Shown in pieces: positions 35,246 through 43,629 of a stretch of DNA of 64,000 nt (positions are counted from its first letter, which is position 1; each line of letters starts with the position of its first letter). The position numbers and the translations under genes are program-made. The DNA lies in assembly GCF_001513955.1 (NCBI RefSeq), contig NZ_KQ948147.1, forward strand, positions 382,532-446,531. The letters are read 5' to 3'. Source of the stretch: Streptomyces pseudovenezuelae. GTDB lineage: Bacteria; Actinomycetota; Actinomycetes; Streptomycetales; Streptomycetaceae. The notes beneath the pieces were generated by a model. That model saw only the letters and a list, made by a program, of their open reading frames with translations, searched no databases and was not told where the DNA came from.

Positions 35246-35629
35246 TCAGGACTCCTCGTCCTGCTTCTTCTCCTTGATGCGCGCCGCCTCCTTGCGGACC
35301 TCCGCCTGCGTGGCGCGCTCCTTCTCCAGCCACTCGGGACCCTCGTCCCGCAGCGCCTCGATCTGCTCGGTGGTGAGCGGCTCGGTGACCCCGCCGCGCG
35401 CGAGACCGGCGATGGAGACGCCCAGCCGGGCCGCGACGACCGGACGGGGGTGCGGGCCGGTGCGTCGCAGGTCCTGCAGCCACTGGGGCGGGTTCGCCTG
35501 GAGCTCGTTGAGCTCGGCGCGCGAGACGACACCCTCCTGGAACTCGGCGGGGGTGGCAGGGAGGTACACACCCAGCTTCTTCGCCGCGGTGGCGGGCTTC
35601 ATCGTCTGGGTGCTCTGGTGCGACTTCAT
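35246..35629 (-). CDS. DUF5997 family protein
   Basis: A 127-residue basic, soluble protein. The core TMKPATAAKKLGVYLPATPAEFQEGVVSRAELNEL and HPRPVVAARLGVSIAGLARGG match the actinobacterial DUF5997 family, whose function is unknown; the second segment could be a helix-turn-helix-like element. The C-terminus is a charged helix (KERATQAEVRKEAARIKEKK). The ATG at 35629 gives the usual N-terminus (MKSHQSTQTMKP); ATG 35602 is an alternative. It is divergent from the LysR-type effector-domain gene 58 bp away, an arrangement I associate with Streptomyces, so the two may share control. Confidence 0.88.
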   Translation of the reverse strand: MKSHQSTQTMKPATAAKKLGVYLPATPAEFQEGVVSRAELNELQANPPQWLQDLRRTGPHPRPVVAARLGVSIAGLARGGVTEPLTTEQIEALRDEGPEWLEKERATQAEVRKEAARIKEKKQDEES

Positions 35630-35687
35630 GCAGTCCAGACTATCGGCCGCGCACGAGACCTCCGACCACAGTGGGTAACCTTGCCGC

Positions 35688-36491
35688 GTGACAGACTCGC
35701 CAGAACCCCCCTCCTTCCGGCTCGCGTACGTCCCCGGGGTGACGCCCGCCAAGTGGGTGCGGATCTGGAACGAGCGCCTGCCCGACATCCGCCTGGAGCT
35801 CGTCCAGGTGGCTCCCGCGGAGGCCCGCGACGTGCTGCGCGACGGCGGCGCGGACGCCGGTCTCGTACGGCTGCCGGTCGACCGTACGGTGTTCAGCGCG
35901 ATCCCCCTCTACACCGAGACCTCGGTCGTCGTGGTCCCCAAGGACCACGTGGTGACCGCGGTGGAGGAGGTGACGCTGGAGGACCTGGCGGACGAGGTCG
36001 TCCTCCACCCCCTCGACGACGTCATCGGCTGGGAGCAGCCGCCCGGCGAACCGGCCTTCGAACGGCCGGCCACCACGGCGGACGCGATCGAGCTCGTGGC
36101 GGCGAACATCGGCGTCCTCGTCGTCCCCCAGTCCCTGGCCCGACTCCACCACCGCCGCGACCTCACCTACCGCCCGCTCACCGACGCCCCGCAGTCCGAG
36201 ATCGCGCTGGCCTGGCGCGAGGACGCGACGACGGACATGGTCGAGGACTTCATCGGCATCGTCCGGGGACGGACGGTCAACAGCTCGCGGGGCCGCACCC
36301 AGCCCGAACCGGAGCGCGGGCAACCGTCCGAGAAGGCCGGCGGACGCAAACCGGCGGGCGCCGGGAAGGGCACGGCACGGGGATCCTCCGGAGCGGCCAG
36401 GGGGTCCCGCGGGGCGTCCGGCCGGTCCGGTGGGTCCGGCGGCTCCAAGGGCGCGGGCGCCCGGCGGGGCAAGCCCAAGCGCAGGGGGTAG
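35688..36491 (+). CDS. LysR-type substrate-binding domain protein without HTH, basic Gly-rich tail
   Basis: A 267-residue protein made of one LysR effector-binding domain (periplasmic-binding fold, residues ~8-195: FRLAYVPGVTPAKWVRIWNERLPDI, DAGLVRLPVD, LVAANIGVLVVPQSLARL) with no N-terminal helix-turn-helix. Residues ~200-267 are a disordered tail rich in Gly, Ser, Arg and Lys (GSSGAARGSRGASGRSGG, ending GKPKRRG). It cannot bind DNA as a normal LysR does; the basic tail might bind nucleic acid. The last 99 bp are part of a 165-bp unit repeated three times through the downstream region. It is divergent from the DUF5997 gene. Confidence 0.85.
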   Translation: MTDSPEPPSFRLAYVPGVTPAKWVRIWNERLPDIRLELVQVAPAEARDVLRDGGADAGLVRLPVDRTVFSAIPLYTETSVVVVPKDHVVTAVEEVTLEDLADEVVLHPLDDVIGWEQPPGEPAFERPATTADAIELVAANIGVLVVPQSLARLHHRRDLTYRPLTDAPQSEIALAWREDATTDMVEDFIGIVRGRTVNSSRGRTQPEPERGQPSEKAGGRKPAGAGKGTARGSSGAARGSRGASGRSGGSGGSKGAGARRGKPKRRG

Positions 36492-36880
36492 CGCTCCCCG
36501 GGAGCCGGGCGGGAGCTCCGGGGACAGGGGGGCGGGTGGTGCGTCACCTCAGCCGGCGCGGCCAGGGGGTCGCGTGGGGCGTCCGGCCGGGCCGGAGGAT
36601 CCGATGGCTCCAAGGGCGCGGGTGCCCGGCGGGGCAAGCCCAAGCGCAGGGGGTAGCGCTCCCCGGGAGCCGGGCGGGAGCTCCGGGGGCAGGGGGGCGG
36701 GTGGTGCGTCACCTCAGCCGGCGCGGCCAGGGGGTCGCGTGGGGCGTCCGGCCGGGCCGGAGGATCCGATGGCTCCAAGGGCGCGGGTGCCCGGCGGGGC
36801 AAGCCCAAGCGCAGGGGGTAGCGCTCACCGGGAGGCGGGCGGGAGTTCCGGGCGGCAGGGGGCGCGGTGCGCCGCTTCAG
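36393..36880. repeat. Three tandem copies of a 165-bp unit covering the 3' end of the LysR-domain gene
   Basis: Copies begin at 36393, 36558 and 36723, each opening GCGGCCAGGGGGTC. A unit spans the coding end of the LysR-domain gene, its TAG stop and a following hairpin. Copies 2 and 3 are nearly identical; copy 1 differs more (it is under coding constraint) and copy 3 decays as it runs into the 3' end of the convergent SGNH gene. The unit length is 55 codons exactly. This fills the 385-bp space between the two genes, and I see no other gene in it. Confidence 0.9.
36496..36523. terminator. Hairpin repeated in each 165-bp unit
   Basis: Arms CCCCGGGAGC (36496-36505) and GCTCCGGGG (36515-36523) pair with one bulged G around a 9-nt loop, just after the LysR-domain gene's stop. 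The same sequence recurs in the second unit, about 165 bp on; the third copy is mutated and pairs poorly. The result is repeated candidate terminators between convergent genes. Confidence 0.55.
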
Positions 36881-38082
36881 TCGCTGGGCCGGCCGGAGTC
36901 GCTGAAGGCTCCGGAGCCGTCGGTGAACACGCCGTCGGGGCCGAACGCGATCCCCGCGAACCGTTCCCCCATCCGTCGATGCGTCGCCGCGTCCGGATGC
37001 AAATCGTCCGGCAGCGGCAGCTCCGCCGAGTCGTCCTCGCCGTACAGCTCGCGCCCGTCGAGATAGTGCAGATGCGGATCGTCGGCGGCCCGCTGCTTCA
37101 CGATCCTGGCAAGTTCCTCCCGGATCACCTGAAGGGTCAGCTTCCCGCTCGCGCGTTCCGCCGGGTCGCCCATCGTCCTGAACCGCAGCCGGCCCTCACC
37201 GAGTTCGCTGACGTCCGGGAAGCAGGGACCCGGGGTGTCCTCGTGCATCGGGCACAGGATGGGCGAGACGACCAGCAGGGGCGTGTCCGGACGGCCCTCG
37301 CGGATATTGTCGAGGAAGCCGTGGACCGCGGGACCGAAGGCGCGCAGCCGCATCAGATCGTGGTTCACGACGTTGATCCCGATCTTGAGGCTGATCAGGT
37401 CGGCGGGAGTGTCCCGCACCGCCCGCGCGGTGAACGGGTCGAGCAGAGCGCTCCCGGCGAGTCCCAGGTTGATCAGCTCCACACCGCCCAGCGTCGCGGC
37501 GACCACGGGCCAGATGCCGGTGGGGCTCGCCGCGTCGGAGCCGTGGCTGATGGAGCTGCCGTGGTGCAGCCAGACCCGGCGGTCGGTGCGGGGCGCGGGC
37601 GCGACGGGCGCGTCGGTGCGCAGGGCGATCAGCTCGGTGGTCTCGTTGTGCGGCAGCCAGATCTCGACGTCCTTGGCGTCGCCGGACAGCCCGTCGAAAC
37701 GGACGGTCCCGGGCGGTCCGGGCCGGACCTCGGACGTCCCCGCTGCCATGTCGACGGTGATGACGGTGCCGGCGCGGACACTGCCCTGCCCGGCCGGCCG
37801 GCCGTCGACGACCAGGTCGTACACCCCGTCGGGCCGCGGTGGCGCACCGACATAGGCACGCTTGGTCGGCAGGACGTCCAGCTCCACCGCGGTGGCCCGG
37901 GTACGGAAGGCCAGCCGTACGCCGGAGGGCTGGGACTCGGCCATGGCGAGCTGGTCGTCGGTGTTCTGGGCGCGGGCCCGGGCCGGCAGCCGGTGCGGCA
38001 GCACCCCGCGCTCGGTGGTTTCCACGTCGAGCGCGCCGCGCAGCAGGTCGGCGGTGACGGGGGTGGTGATCCAGTCGTGCAT
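36877..38082 (-). CDS. SGNH/GDSL-type lipase/esterase
   Basis: A 401-residue hydrolase with no signal peptide. The N-terminal ~170 residues form a beta-rich accessory domain (VRLAFRTRATAVELDVLPTK). The SGNH domain follows: block I VWLHHGSSISHGSDA supplies the nucleophilic Ser, NLGLAGS is the Gly block, KIGINVVNH gives the Asn block and DDLHPDAATHRRM the Asp-His pair. The substrate may be an acylated sugar or lipid. The ATG at 38082 follows TGAGGAAC. It lies 17 bp downstream of a TetR gene on the same strand, so the two form an operon under the palindromic operator upstream. Confidence 0.9.
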   Translation of the reverse strand: MHDWITTPVTADLLRGALDVETTERGVLPHRLPARARAQNTDDQLAMAESQPSGVRLAFRTRATAVELDVLPTKRAYVGAPPRPDGVYDLVVDGRPAGQGSVRAGTVITVDMAAGTSEVRPGPPGTVRFDGLSGDAKDVEIWLPHNETTELIALRTDAPVAPAPRTDRRVWLHHGSSISHGSDAASPTGIWPVVAATLGGVELINLGLAGSALLDPFTARAVRDTPADLISLKIGINVVNHDLMRLRAFGPAVHGFLDNIREGRPDTPLLVVSPILCPMHEDTPGPCFPDVSELGEGRLRFRTMGDPAERASGKLTLQVIREELARIVKQRAADDPHLHYLDGRELYGEDDSAELPLPDDLHPDAATHRRMGERFAGIAFGPDGVFTDGSGAFSDSGRPSD

Positions 38083-38099
38083 GTTCCTCAGCCTGTCGG

Positions 38100-38669
38100 T
38101 CAGCGGGCGGGCCAGTTGCGCAACAGCGAGTCGAGGGCGTCCAGGATCCGCGTCCAGGACTCCTCGGAGTCGGGAGAGCTGTGGCTGAACCCGCCTGCCC
38201 CCTCCAGGCTCGCGTACCCGTGGAAGGTGCTGCCCAGCAGCCGTACGGCATCGGTCTGATCGGGTTCCGGCAGGTCGTAGCCGCGCAGGATGGCCCGCAT
38301 CATCTGTGCGTGCCGTACGCCCGCGCTGGCCGCCGCGGTCTCGGGGTCGAGCCTGAGCCGGGCGGCCGCGGCACGGCCCGGGTGGGCGTGGGCGTAGTCG
38401 CGGTAGACGTTGGCGAAGGCGGTCAGGGCGTCCTTGCCGGCCCGCCCGGCCACCGCGTCGGCGGAGAGGTCGGCGAGTTCCTCCAGCGCGAACAGGGCGA
38501 TCCGGGTCTTGAGGTCCTGGGAGTTCTTCACGTGCGAGTACAGGCTCGCGACCTTGACGCCGAACCGCCGGGCCAGCTCCGAGACGGTCACCTGCTCGAA
38601 GCCCACCTCGTCGGCCAGCTCCGCACCCGCCCGGACCAGGCGCTCCGTGCTCAGACCTACCCGTGCCAC
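38100..38669 (-). CDS. TetR/AcrR-family transcriptional regulator
   Basis: A 189-residue TetR repressor. The N-terminal helix-turn-helix is ELADEVGFEQVTVSELARRFGVKVASLYSHVKN (residues ~15-50). The ligand domain ends with a TetR_C-like region (DAVRLLGSTFHGYASLEGAGGF, as in WHG-type members). The GTG at 38669 follows GAGGACAG. It is co-oriented with the SGNH hydrolase gene and divergent from the FBP-domain gene, with a perfect 9-bp-arm palindrome between, so it most likely represses both directions. Confidence 0.93.
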   Translation of the reverse strand: MARVGLSTERLVRAGAELADEVGFEQVTVSELARRFGVKVASLYSHVKNSQDLKTRIALFALEELADLSADAVAGRAGKDALTAFANVYRDYAHAHPGRAAAARLRLDPETAAASAGVRHAQMMRAILRGYDLPEPDQTDAVRLLGSTFHGYASLEGAGGFSHSSPDSEESWTRILDALDSLLRNWPAR

Positions 38670-38704
38670 AGCTGTCCTCTCGTTCGCCAGAGTCGCCAGA
38701 GTCG

Positions 38705-38742
38705 ATTATGCATTTGCCTAAGAGTTTTAGGCAAACTAGCGT
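38705..38742. promoter_or_regulatory. TetR operator with overlapping divergent promoters
   Basis: A perfect inverted repeat has arms TTTGCCTAA (38713-38721) and TTAGGCAAA (38727-38735) around a 5-nt centre. Leftward, TTGCCT (38729-38734) and CATAAT (38705-38710) are 18 bp apart. Rightward, TTGCCT (38714-38719) and TAGCGT (38737-38742) are 17 bp apart and would start transcription at the ATG of the FBP gene (38749). A bound repressor would cover both -35 boxes. Confidence 0.8.
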
Positions 38743-38748
38743 GGACTT

Positions 38749-39246
38749 ATGGAACCGTTGACCGAGCAAGAGATCCGTGCCGCCTTCGTGAACTGCACCA
38801 AGGGCCAGGCCAAGCGGCTGTCCGTGCCGCGTGACCTGGACGAGCGGCCGTGGGAGGACCTGGACTACCTCGGCTGGGGTGATCCGCAGGCCCCCGACCG
38901 CGCCTACCTGGTCACCGTCCTGGACGGCCGCCCGACCGCGCTCGCGCTGCGCCGCTCCACCGCCGGTTCCTGGCAGACCCGGCGCAGCATGTGCTCGATG
39001 TGCCTGACCACCCACTCCGGCGGGGTGTCCCTGATGGTCGCCCCGAGAGCGGGCAGGGCGGGGCAGCAGGGCAACTCGGTAGGGGCGTACATGTGCGACG
39101 ACCTGGCCTGCTCGCTGTATGTGCGCGGGAAGAGGGACGCGGGCGTGGGCGCACGGCTCCACGAGACGCTCACCCTGGACGAGAAGATCCGCCGGACGGT
39201 GACCAACCTCGCCGCCTTCGTCGCCAAGGTGACGGGCACCGAGTGA
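38749..39246 (+). CDS. FBP-domain protein (FusB-like EF-G-binding zinc protein)
   Basis: A 165-residue protein with the FBP domain found in FusB/FusC fusidic-acid-resistance proteins, which bind elongation factor G and help it leave the ribosome. The four-Cys treble-clef zinc finger is visible as CSMCLTTH near residues 84-91 and CDDLAC near 114-119. The N-terminal part (LTEQEIRAAFVNCTKGQAKRL) is family-typical. The ATG at 38749 is predicted to be the first transcribed base region, so the message is likely leaderless. It is divergent from the TetR-SGNH operon and under the same operator. Whether it gives antibiotic tolerance is not shown by sequence. Confidence 0.88.
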   Translation: MEPLTEQEIRAAFVNCTKGQAKRLSVPRDLDERPWEDLDYLGWGDPQAPDRAYLVTVLDGRPTALALRRSTAGSWQTRRSMCSMCLTTHSGGVSLMVAPRAGRAGQQGNSVGAYMCDDLACSLYVRGKRDAGVGARLHETLTLDEKIRRTVTNLAAFVAKVTGTE

Positions 39247-39410
39247 GACGCCCGCTGCCTGGTGGAGTGCGCGAAGCGCGATGTGCCGGTGGTCCACGAC
39301 GGCAACCCCGGCTTGAGCCCGGACGCCTGCGTACGGACCGAAGGGGGGAGTGGGCGGCCCCTCCGTCGTGAAGGGCCCCGCCCGGCGTCCCCGGTGGCAG
39401 AATCGGGCCC

Positions 39411-42050
39411 GTGGACTGGGGGATCCTCGAGCGCGAGCCCGAACTGGCGCGACTGGCCTCGGCCGCACGGGAGGCGGCGGACGGGGCCGGATCCGTGGTG
39501 CTCGTCTCCGGAGAGGCCGGTATCGGCAAGTCGAGCCTGGTGAGAGCCCTTCCGGGCCATCTCCCGGCCGGCACCCGGATACTCGTCGGCGAGTGCGACG
39601 ACCTCGCCACCCGCAGGCCGCTCGGCCCCTTCCGCGACCTGATCGGCAGCGTCGGGGGCGAACTCGCCGGCGCCGTGACGGAGGGCGGCGACCGCCATCG
39701 CGTCCACGAGGCCCTGCTCGAAGAACTACGCGGAGCGGTACTCGTCGTCGAGGACGTCCACTGGGCCGACGAGGCCTCCCTGGACGCCCTGCGCTTCCTG
39801 GTCCGGCGGACGGAGCGGCTGCCCACCCTCCTCGTCCTGACCTACCGCGACGACGAGTTGAGCCGTGAGCACCCGCTCCGGCAGCTGCTGGGCCAGGTTT
39901 CCCGCGCGCCCCGCGTGCACCGGCTGCCCCTGGCCCGCCTCTCCCTGGACGCCGTACGCACTCTCAGCGCCGGCCGTGTCGACCCCGCCCAGGTGTACGC
40001 CGTCACGAACGGCAACCCCTTCTTCGTCGCCGAGATCGTCGCCGCCGGCGGCACCGGGAAGGTGCCCCCGACCGTCGTCGACGCCGTGCTCGCCCGATTG
40101 CGCGGACTGCCCGGCGCCATCGTGGACGCGCTGGAGCAGTTGGCCGTCGTCCCCTCGGCCGTCGAACGCCCCCTGGTCGACGCGCTGCTCACGGACGGGG
40201 CGGCGGCCGTCCTCGCCGCCCCGGAGCGAGGCGGCCCGCCCACCGGCGGGGTGGCCGTCCTCGCCGCCGCGGAGCAGCGCGGCCTGCTCACCGTCACCCC
40301 CGAGCGGGTGGCGTTCCGGCACGAGCTGATCCGCCGGGCCGTGGCGGACTCCCTGCCCGCCGCCCGCCGGATCGGCCTCAACCGGGCCGTCCTCACGGCA
40401 CTCGTCGCCCGCCCCGGATCCGACGCCGCCCGGATCGTCCACCACGCGGCCCAGGCCGGCGACCAGGACGCCATCGCCCGCTACGGCCCCGACGCGGCGA
40501 AGGACGCCTCCGCCACGGGCGCCCACCGGGAGGCCGCCGCCCAACTCCGGCTCGTGCTGCGCGAACGGCACCGCTACGCCCCCGCCGAACTCGCCGACCT
40601 GCTCGAACGCTATGCCGTCGAGAGCTACACCATCGCCGACTCCGCCGCCGCCGTCGCCGCCCAGCGCGAGGCCGTCGCCCTGCGCCGCGCCCTCGGTGAC
40701 ACCCTCGCCCTCGGCGCCGACCTGCGCTGGCTGTCCCGCATCCACTGGTGGGCCGGCAACGCCGACCAGGCCCAGGAGGCCGCCCGCGAGGCGGTGACCG
40801 TCCTTGAGCACGCGGGCGACGACCGGCTGCTGGCGCTCGCCGTCAGCAACACCGCCCAGCTGCGCATGCTGTCGGAACGCTACGCAGAGGCCGTCGAACA
40901 CGGCGAGCGCGCCATCGCCCTGGCACGCAAGGCCGACGACCCCGCGATCCTCGCGCACGCCCTGAACAACGTCGGCACCGCCCGCTGGCGCTCCGGAGAC
41001 CCCGGCGGACGGGAGCAGCTGGAGGAGAGTCTCGACGTGGCGCTCGCCGCCGGCGAGGTCGAGCACGCGTGCCGCTCCTACGCCAACATCATCTGGACCC
41101 TGCTCGACAACCTCCGGTACGACGAGGCCGACACCTTCCTGCCCCCGGCGATGGAACTCGCCGACCGGGCCGAGCACTTGGGCTTCCTCAACTATCTCCA
41201 CGTCGAACTCGCCATGCGCAGGCTCGCCGCCGCCGACTGGGGCGACGCCGAGCGGCACGCCGAGTACGGCATGCACGACTTCGTCCCGGCCCGCTGCCCG
41301 GCCCTGACCGTCCTCGCCCGGGTCCGCATCCGCTGCGGCCGCCCCGGCGCCGAGGCCCTTCTCGCCGAGGCCTGGGACATCGCCGTAGGGACCAAGGAAC
41401 TGCAGCGCACCGGGCCGGTGGCGGTGGCACGGGCGGAGTGGGCCTGGCTGCGCGGGGACCCGGAGGCCGTCGTGGCAGCGGCCGGGCCCGTTCACGCCCA
41501 GGCGAGCCGGCTGCCCGGCGCCCCCTACCGCTCCGAACTCGGCTACTGGCTCACCAGAGCGGGCCACCCGGTGCCACCGGACGACTCGGACCATCCCTAC
41601 GCGCTGCAGGCCCGCGGGCAGTGGCGCCGGGCCGCCGAGCTCTGGCGGGCCGCGGGCTGTCCCTACGAACACGCCGTCGCCCTCGCCGAGAGCCCGGACC
41701 CGGCCGACAAGCTGGAGGCGCTCGCCGTCCTCGACACCCTCGGCGCCGAACCGGCGGCCCGTATCCTCCGCGCCGAGCTGCGACGGCTCGGGGTGCGGCA
41801 CATCCCGCGCGGCCCCCTCGCCGCGACCCGGGACAACCCCGCGGGCCTCACCGACCGCCAGCTCCAGGTCATACGGCTGCTCGCCGAGGGACTCACCAAC
41901 GCGGAGATCGCCGCCCGGCTCGTCGTGTCGGTCCGCACGATCGACAACCACGTGCGCGCCGTGCTCGACAAACTCGACGCGCCGGGCCGCCGCCAGGCCG
42001 CCCTGCGCGCGGCCGAGCTGGGCCTGCTGCCCGCCGACCCCCCGAGCTAG
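39411..42050 (+). CDS. LAL-type LuxR transcriptional regulator with AAA ATPase domain
   Basis: An 879-residue large ATP-binding LuxR regulator. Walker A is SGEAGIGKSS near 33-42 and Walker B LVVEDVHWAD near 110-119. A long helical TPR-like middle (residues ~330-780, e.g. QAQEAAREAVTVLEHAGDDRLLALAVSNTAQL) should bind ligand or partners. The C-terminal GerE HTH (LTDRQLQVIRLLAEGLTNAEIAARLVVSVRTIDNH) lies at ~812-870. The GTG at 39411 has no Shine-Dalgarno; a CAGAAT hexamer at 39398-39403 points to a leaderless transcript. Many LAL regulators activate catabolic or secondary-metabolite genes; the flavin oxidase gene 100 bp downstream is the nearest candidate. Confidence 0.93.
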   Translation: MDWGILEREPELARLASAAREAADGAGSVVLVSGEAGIGKSSLVRALPGHLPAGTRILVGECDDLATRRPLGPFRDLIGSVGGELAGAVTEGGDRHRVHEALLEELRGAVLVVEDVHWADEASLDALRFLVRRTERLPTLLVLTYRDDELSREHPLRQLLGQVSRAPRVHRLPLARLSLDAVRTLSAGRVDPAQVYAVTNGNPFFVAEIVAAGGTGKVPPTVVDAVLARLRGLPGAIVDALEQLAVVPSAVERPLVDALLTDGAAAVLAAPERGGPPTGGVAVLAAAEQRGLLTVTPERVAFRHELIRRAVADSLPAARRIGLNRAVLTALVARPGSDAARIVHHAAQAGDQDAIARYGPDAAKDASATGAHREAAAQLRLVLRERHRYAPAELADLLERYAVESYTIADSAAAVAAQREAVALRRALGDTLALGADLRWLSRIHWWAGNADQAQEAAREAVTVLEHAGDDRLLALAVSNTAQLRMLSERYAEAVEHGERAIALARKADDPAILAHALNNVGTARWRSGDPGGREQLEESLDVALAAGEVEHACRSYANIIWTLLDNLRYDEADTFLPPAMELADRAEHLGFLNYLHVELAMRRLAAADWGDAERHAEYGMHDFVPARCPALTVLARVRIRCGRPGAEALLAEAWDIAVGTKELQRTGPVAVARAEWAWLRGDPEAVVAAAGPVHAQASRLPGAPYRSELGYWLTRAGHPVPPDDSDHPYALQARGQWRRAAELWRAAGCPYEHAVALAESPDPADKLEALAVLDTLGAEPAARILRAELRRLGVRHIPRGPLAATRDNPAGLTDRQLQVIRLLAEGLTNAEIAARLVVSVRTIDNHVRAVLDKLDAPGRRQAALRAAELGLLPADPPS

Positions 42051-42150
42051 GTATCCGAACGCGCCGAGCTGGGTGACGGTCACGGATGTCCGCCGCGGAG
42101 CGACGCGAGTAGAACGGACGAATCGACCCGATTCGGAAACGGGGGACCGC

Positions 42151-43566
42151 ATGTCCAGCACACCCGCCCAGGCCGCACGTCGTGAACTGACCGACTTCAA
42201 CGGAGAGTTGATCGGACCCGAGGACGCCGGCCACCAGCAGGCCCGTACCGTCTACAACGCGATGATCGACCGGAGCCCCGCCCTCGTCGCCCGCTGTGCC
42301 GACGCCGACGCGGTGGCCCGCACGATCGGTTTCGCCCGCGCTCACGGTCTGCCGCTGGCCGTGCGCGGCGGCGGCCACCACGGCGCCGGGCTCGGCACCG
42401 TCGACGGGGGAGTGGTCGCCGACCTGGCACCCCTGAAGGACATCCGGGTGGATCCGGCGGCCCGCACCGTCAGGGTCGGCGGCGGCTGCGTCTGGGGCGA
42501 GGTGGACCGCGCCACCAACGCGCACGGCCTGGCCACGCCCAGCGGCATCGTCTCCACGACCGGCGTCGGCGGCCTCACCACCGGGGGCGGCCTCGGCCAC
42601 CTCACCCGCAGGTGCGGGCTGACCATCGACAACCTGCTGGAGGCCGACCTCGTCCTCGCCGACGGCAGCCGGGTGCGGGCGAGCGCCGACGAGAACAGCG
42701 ACCTGTTCTGGGCGATCCGGGGCGGCGGCGGCAACTTCGGTGTCGTCACCTCGTTCGTCTTCCGGCTCCACGAGATCGGTACGGTGATCGCCGGCCCGAC
42801 CTTCTGGCCCGTCGAGGACAGTGCCGAAGTCCTGGCCGCCTACCGGGAGTTCATACTCACCGCGCCCCGCGAACTGGGCGGCTTCTTCCTGTACGGCACC
42901 GTCCCGCCGGCCCCTCCGTTCCCCGAGGAGATCCAGCTGCGCAAGACGGCGGGTGTGGTCTGGTGCTGGACCGGCGACGACAGCGAGGCCGCCGCCCGCG
43001 AGATGGCCCCGCTGCTCGACGCCCTGCCCGCGCCGCTGCTGCACGCGCCCATGGCCATGCAGCACCCCGACCTCCAGGCCATGTTCGACGGGCTCTACCC
43101 GCCCGGCCACCAGTGGTACTGGCGGGCCGACTTCGTCGAGACCATTCCCGACGAGGCGGTCCAGCTGCACGCCAAGTTCGGCGCCGAGGTGCCGACCGTC
43201 CAGTCGACCATGCACCTCTATCCGATCGACGGCGCCGCCCACGACGTGGGCCAGGACGAGACCCCCTGGGCCTACCGCCACGCCAACTGGGCCTCCGTCT
43301 TCGCCGGCGTCGACCCGGACCCGGCCAACGCCGAACTGGTCAAGCGGTGGACCGTCGACTACTTCGACGCCCTGCACCCGTACTCGGCGGGCGGCGCCTA
43401 CGTCAACATGATGATGGACGAGGGCCAGGAACGCGTCCGGGCCAGTTACCGCGGCAACTACGACCGGCTGGCCCGTATCAAGGCCGACCGAGACCCGGAG
43501 AACGTGTTCCGGCTGAACCAGAACATCCAGCCGGCGCCGAGGCCGTCGCACGGGTCGCGGCCGTAG
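42151..43566 (+). CDS. FAD-linked oxidoreductase, BBE (berberine bridge) type
   Basis: A 471-residue flavin oxidase of the VAO/PCMH family. The FAD domain contains the His of LAVRGGGHHGAGLG, the usual site for 8-alpha-histidyl FAD, and the PSGIVSTTGVGGLTTGGGLGHLTRRCGLTIDN pyrophosphate loop region. The C-terminal BBE motif is GNYDRLARIKADRDPENVFRLNQNI. There is no signal peptide. Relatives oxidise alcohols, sugars or alkaloid-like compounds with O2. The ATG at 42151 follows GGGGGACCGC. It lies 100 bp after the LAL regulator in the same direction and may be its target. Confidence 0.92.
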   Translation: MSSTPAQAARRELTDFNGELIGPEDAGHQQARTVYNAMIDRSPALVARCADADAVARTIGFARAHGLPLAVRGGGHHGAGLGTVDGGVVADLAPLKDIRVDPAARTVRVGGGCVWGEVDRATNAHGLATPSGIVSTTGVGGLTTGGGLGHLTRRCGLTIDNLLEADLVLADGSRVRASADENSDLFWAIRGGGGNFGVVTSFVFRLHEIGTVIAGPTFWPVEDSAEVLAAYREFILTAPRELGGFFLYGTVPPAPPFPEEIQLRKTAGVVWCWTGDDSEAAAREMAPLLDALPAPLLHAPMAMQHPDLQAMFDGLYPPGHQWYWRADFVETIPDEAVQLHAKFGAEVPTVQSTMHLYPIDGAAHDVGQDETPWAYRHANWASVFAGVDPDPANAELVKRWTVDYFDALHPYSAGGAYVNMMMDEGQERVRASYRGNYDRLARIKADRDPENVFRLNQNIQPAPRPSHGSRP

Positions 43567-43577
43567 GGCGGATCGCC

Positions 43578-43629
43578 GCGCGGAGCGGGAGGTGAGGGGC
43601 GCCGCCGCGCCTCACCTCCCGCTCCGCGC
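43578..43629. terminator. Bidirectional 20-bp-stem terminator containing the HAD stop codon
   Basis: A perfect 20-bp inverted repeat (43578-43597 and 43610-43629) with a 12-nt loop lies between convergent genes. The right arm includes the last five codons and stop of the HAD gene, so the terminator is encoded partly in that reading frame. It would end transcription from both sides. Confidence 0.85.

Noticed and set aside
36167..36808. Minus-strand Pro-rich frame with three 55-residue repeats
   Set aside because: The periodicity follows from the 165-bp DNA repeat being a multiple of three; it starts inside the repeat and lies antisense to a real gene. Expression is not excluded, but nothing supports it.
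41893..43551. Long open frame on the minus strand opposite the BBE-type oxidase
   Set aside because: Composition is Gly/Arg/Val-rich without motifs, whereas the plus-strand frame has clear FAD motifs; high GC keeps antisense frames open by chance.
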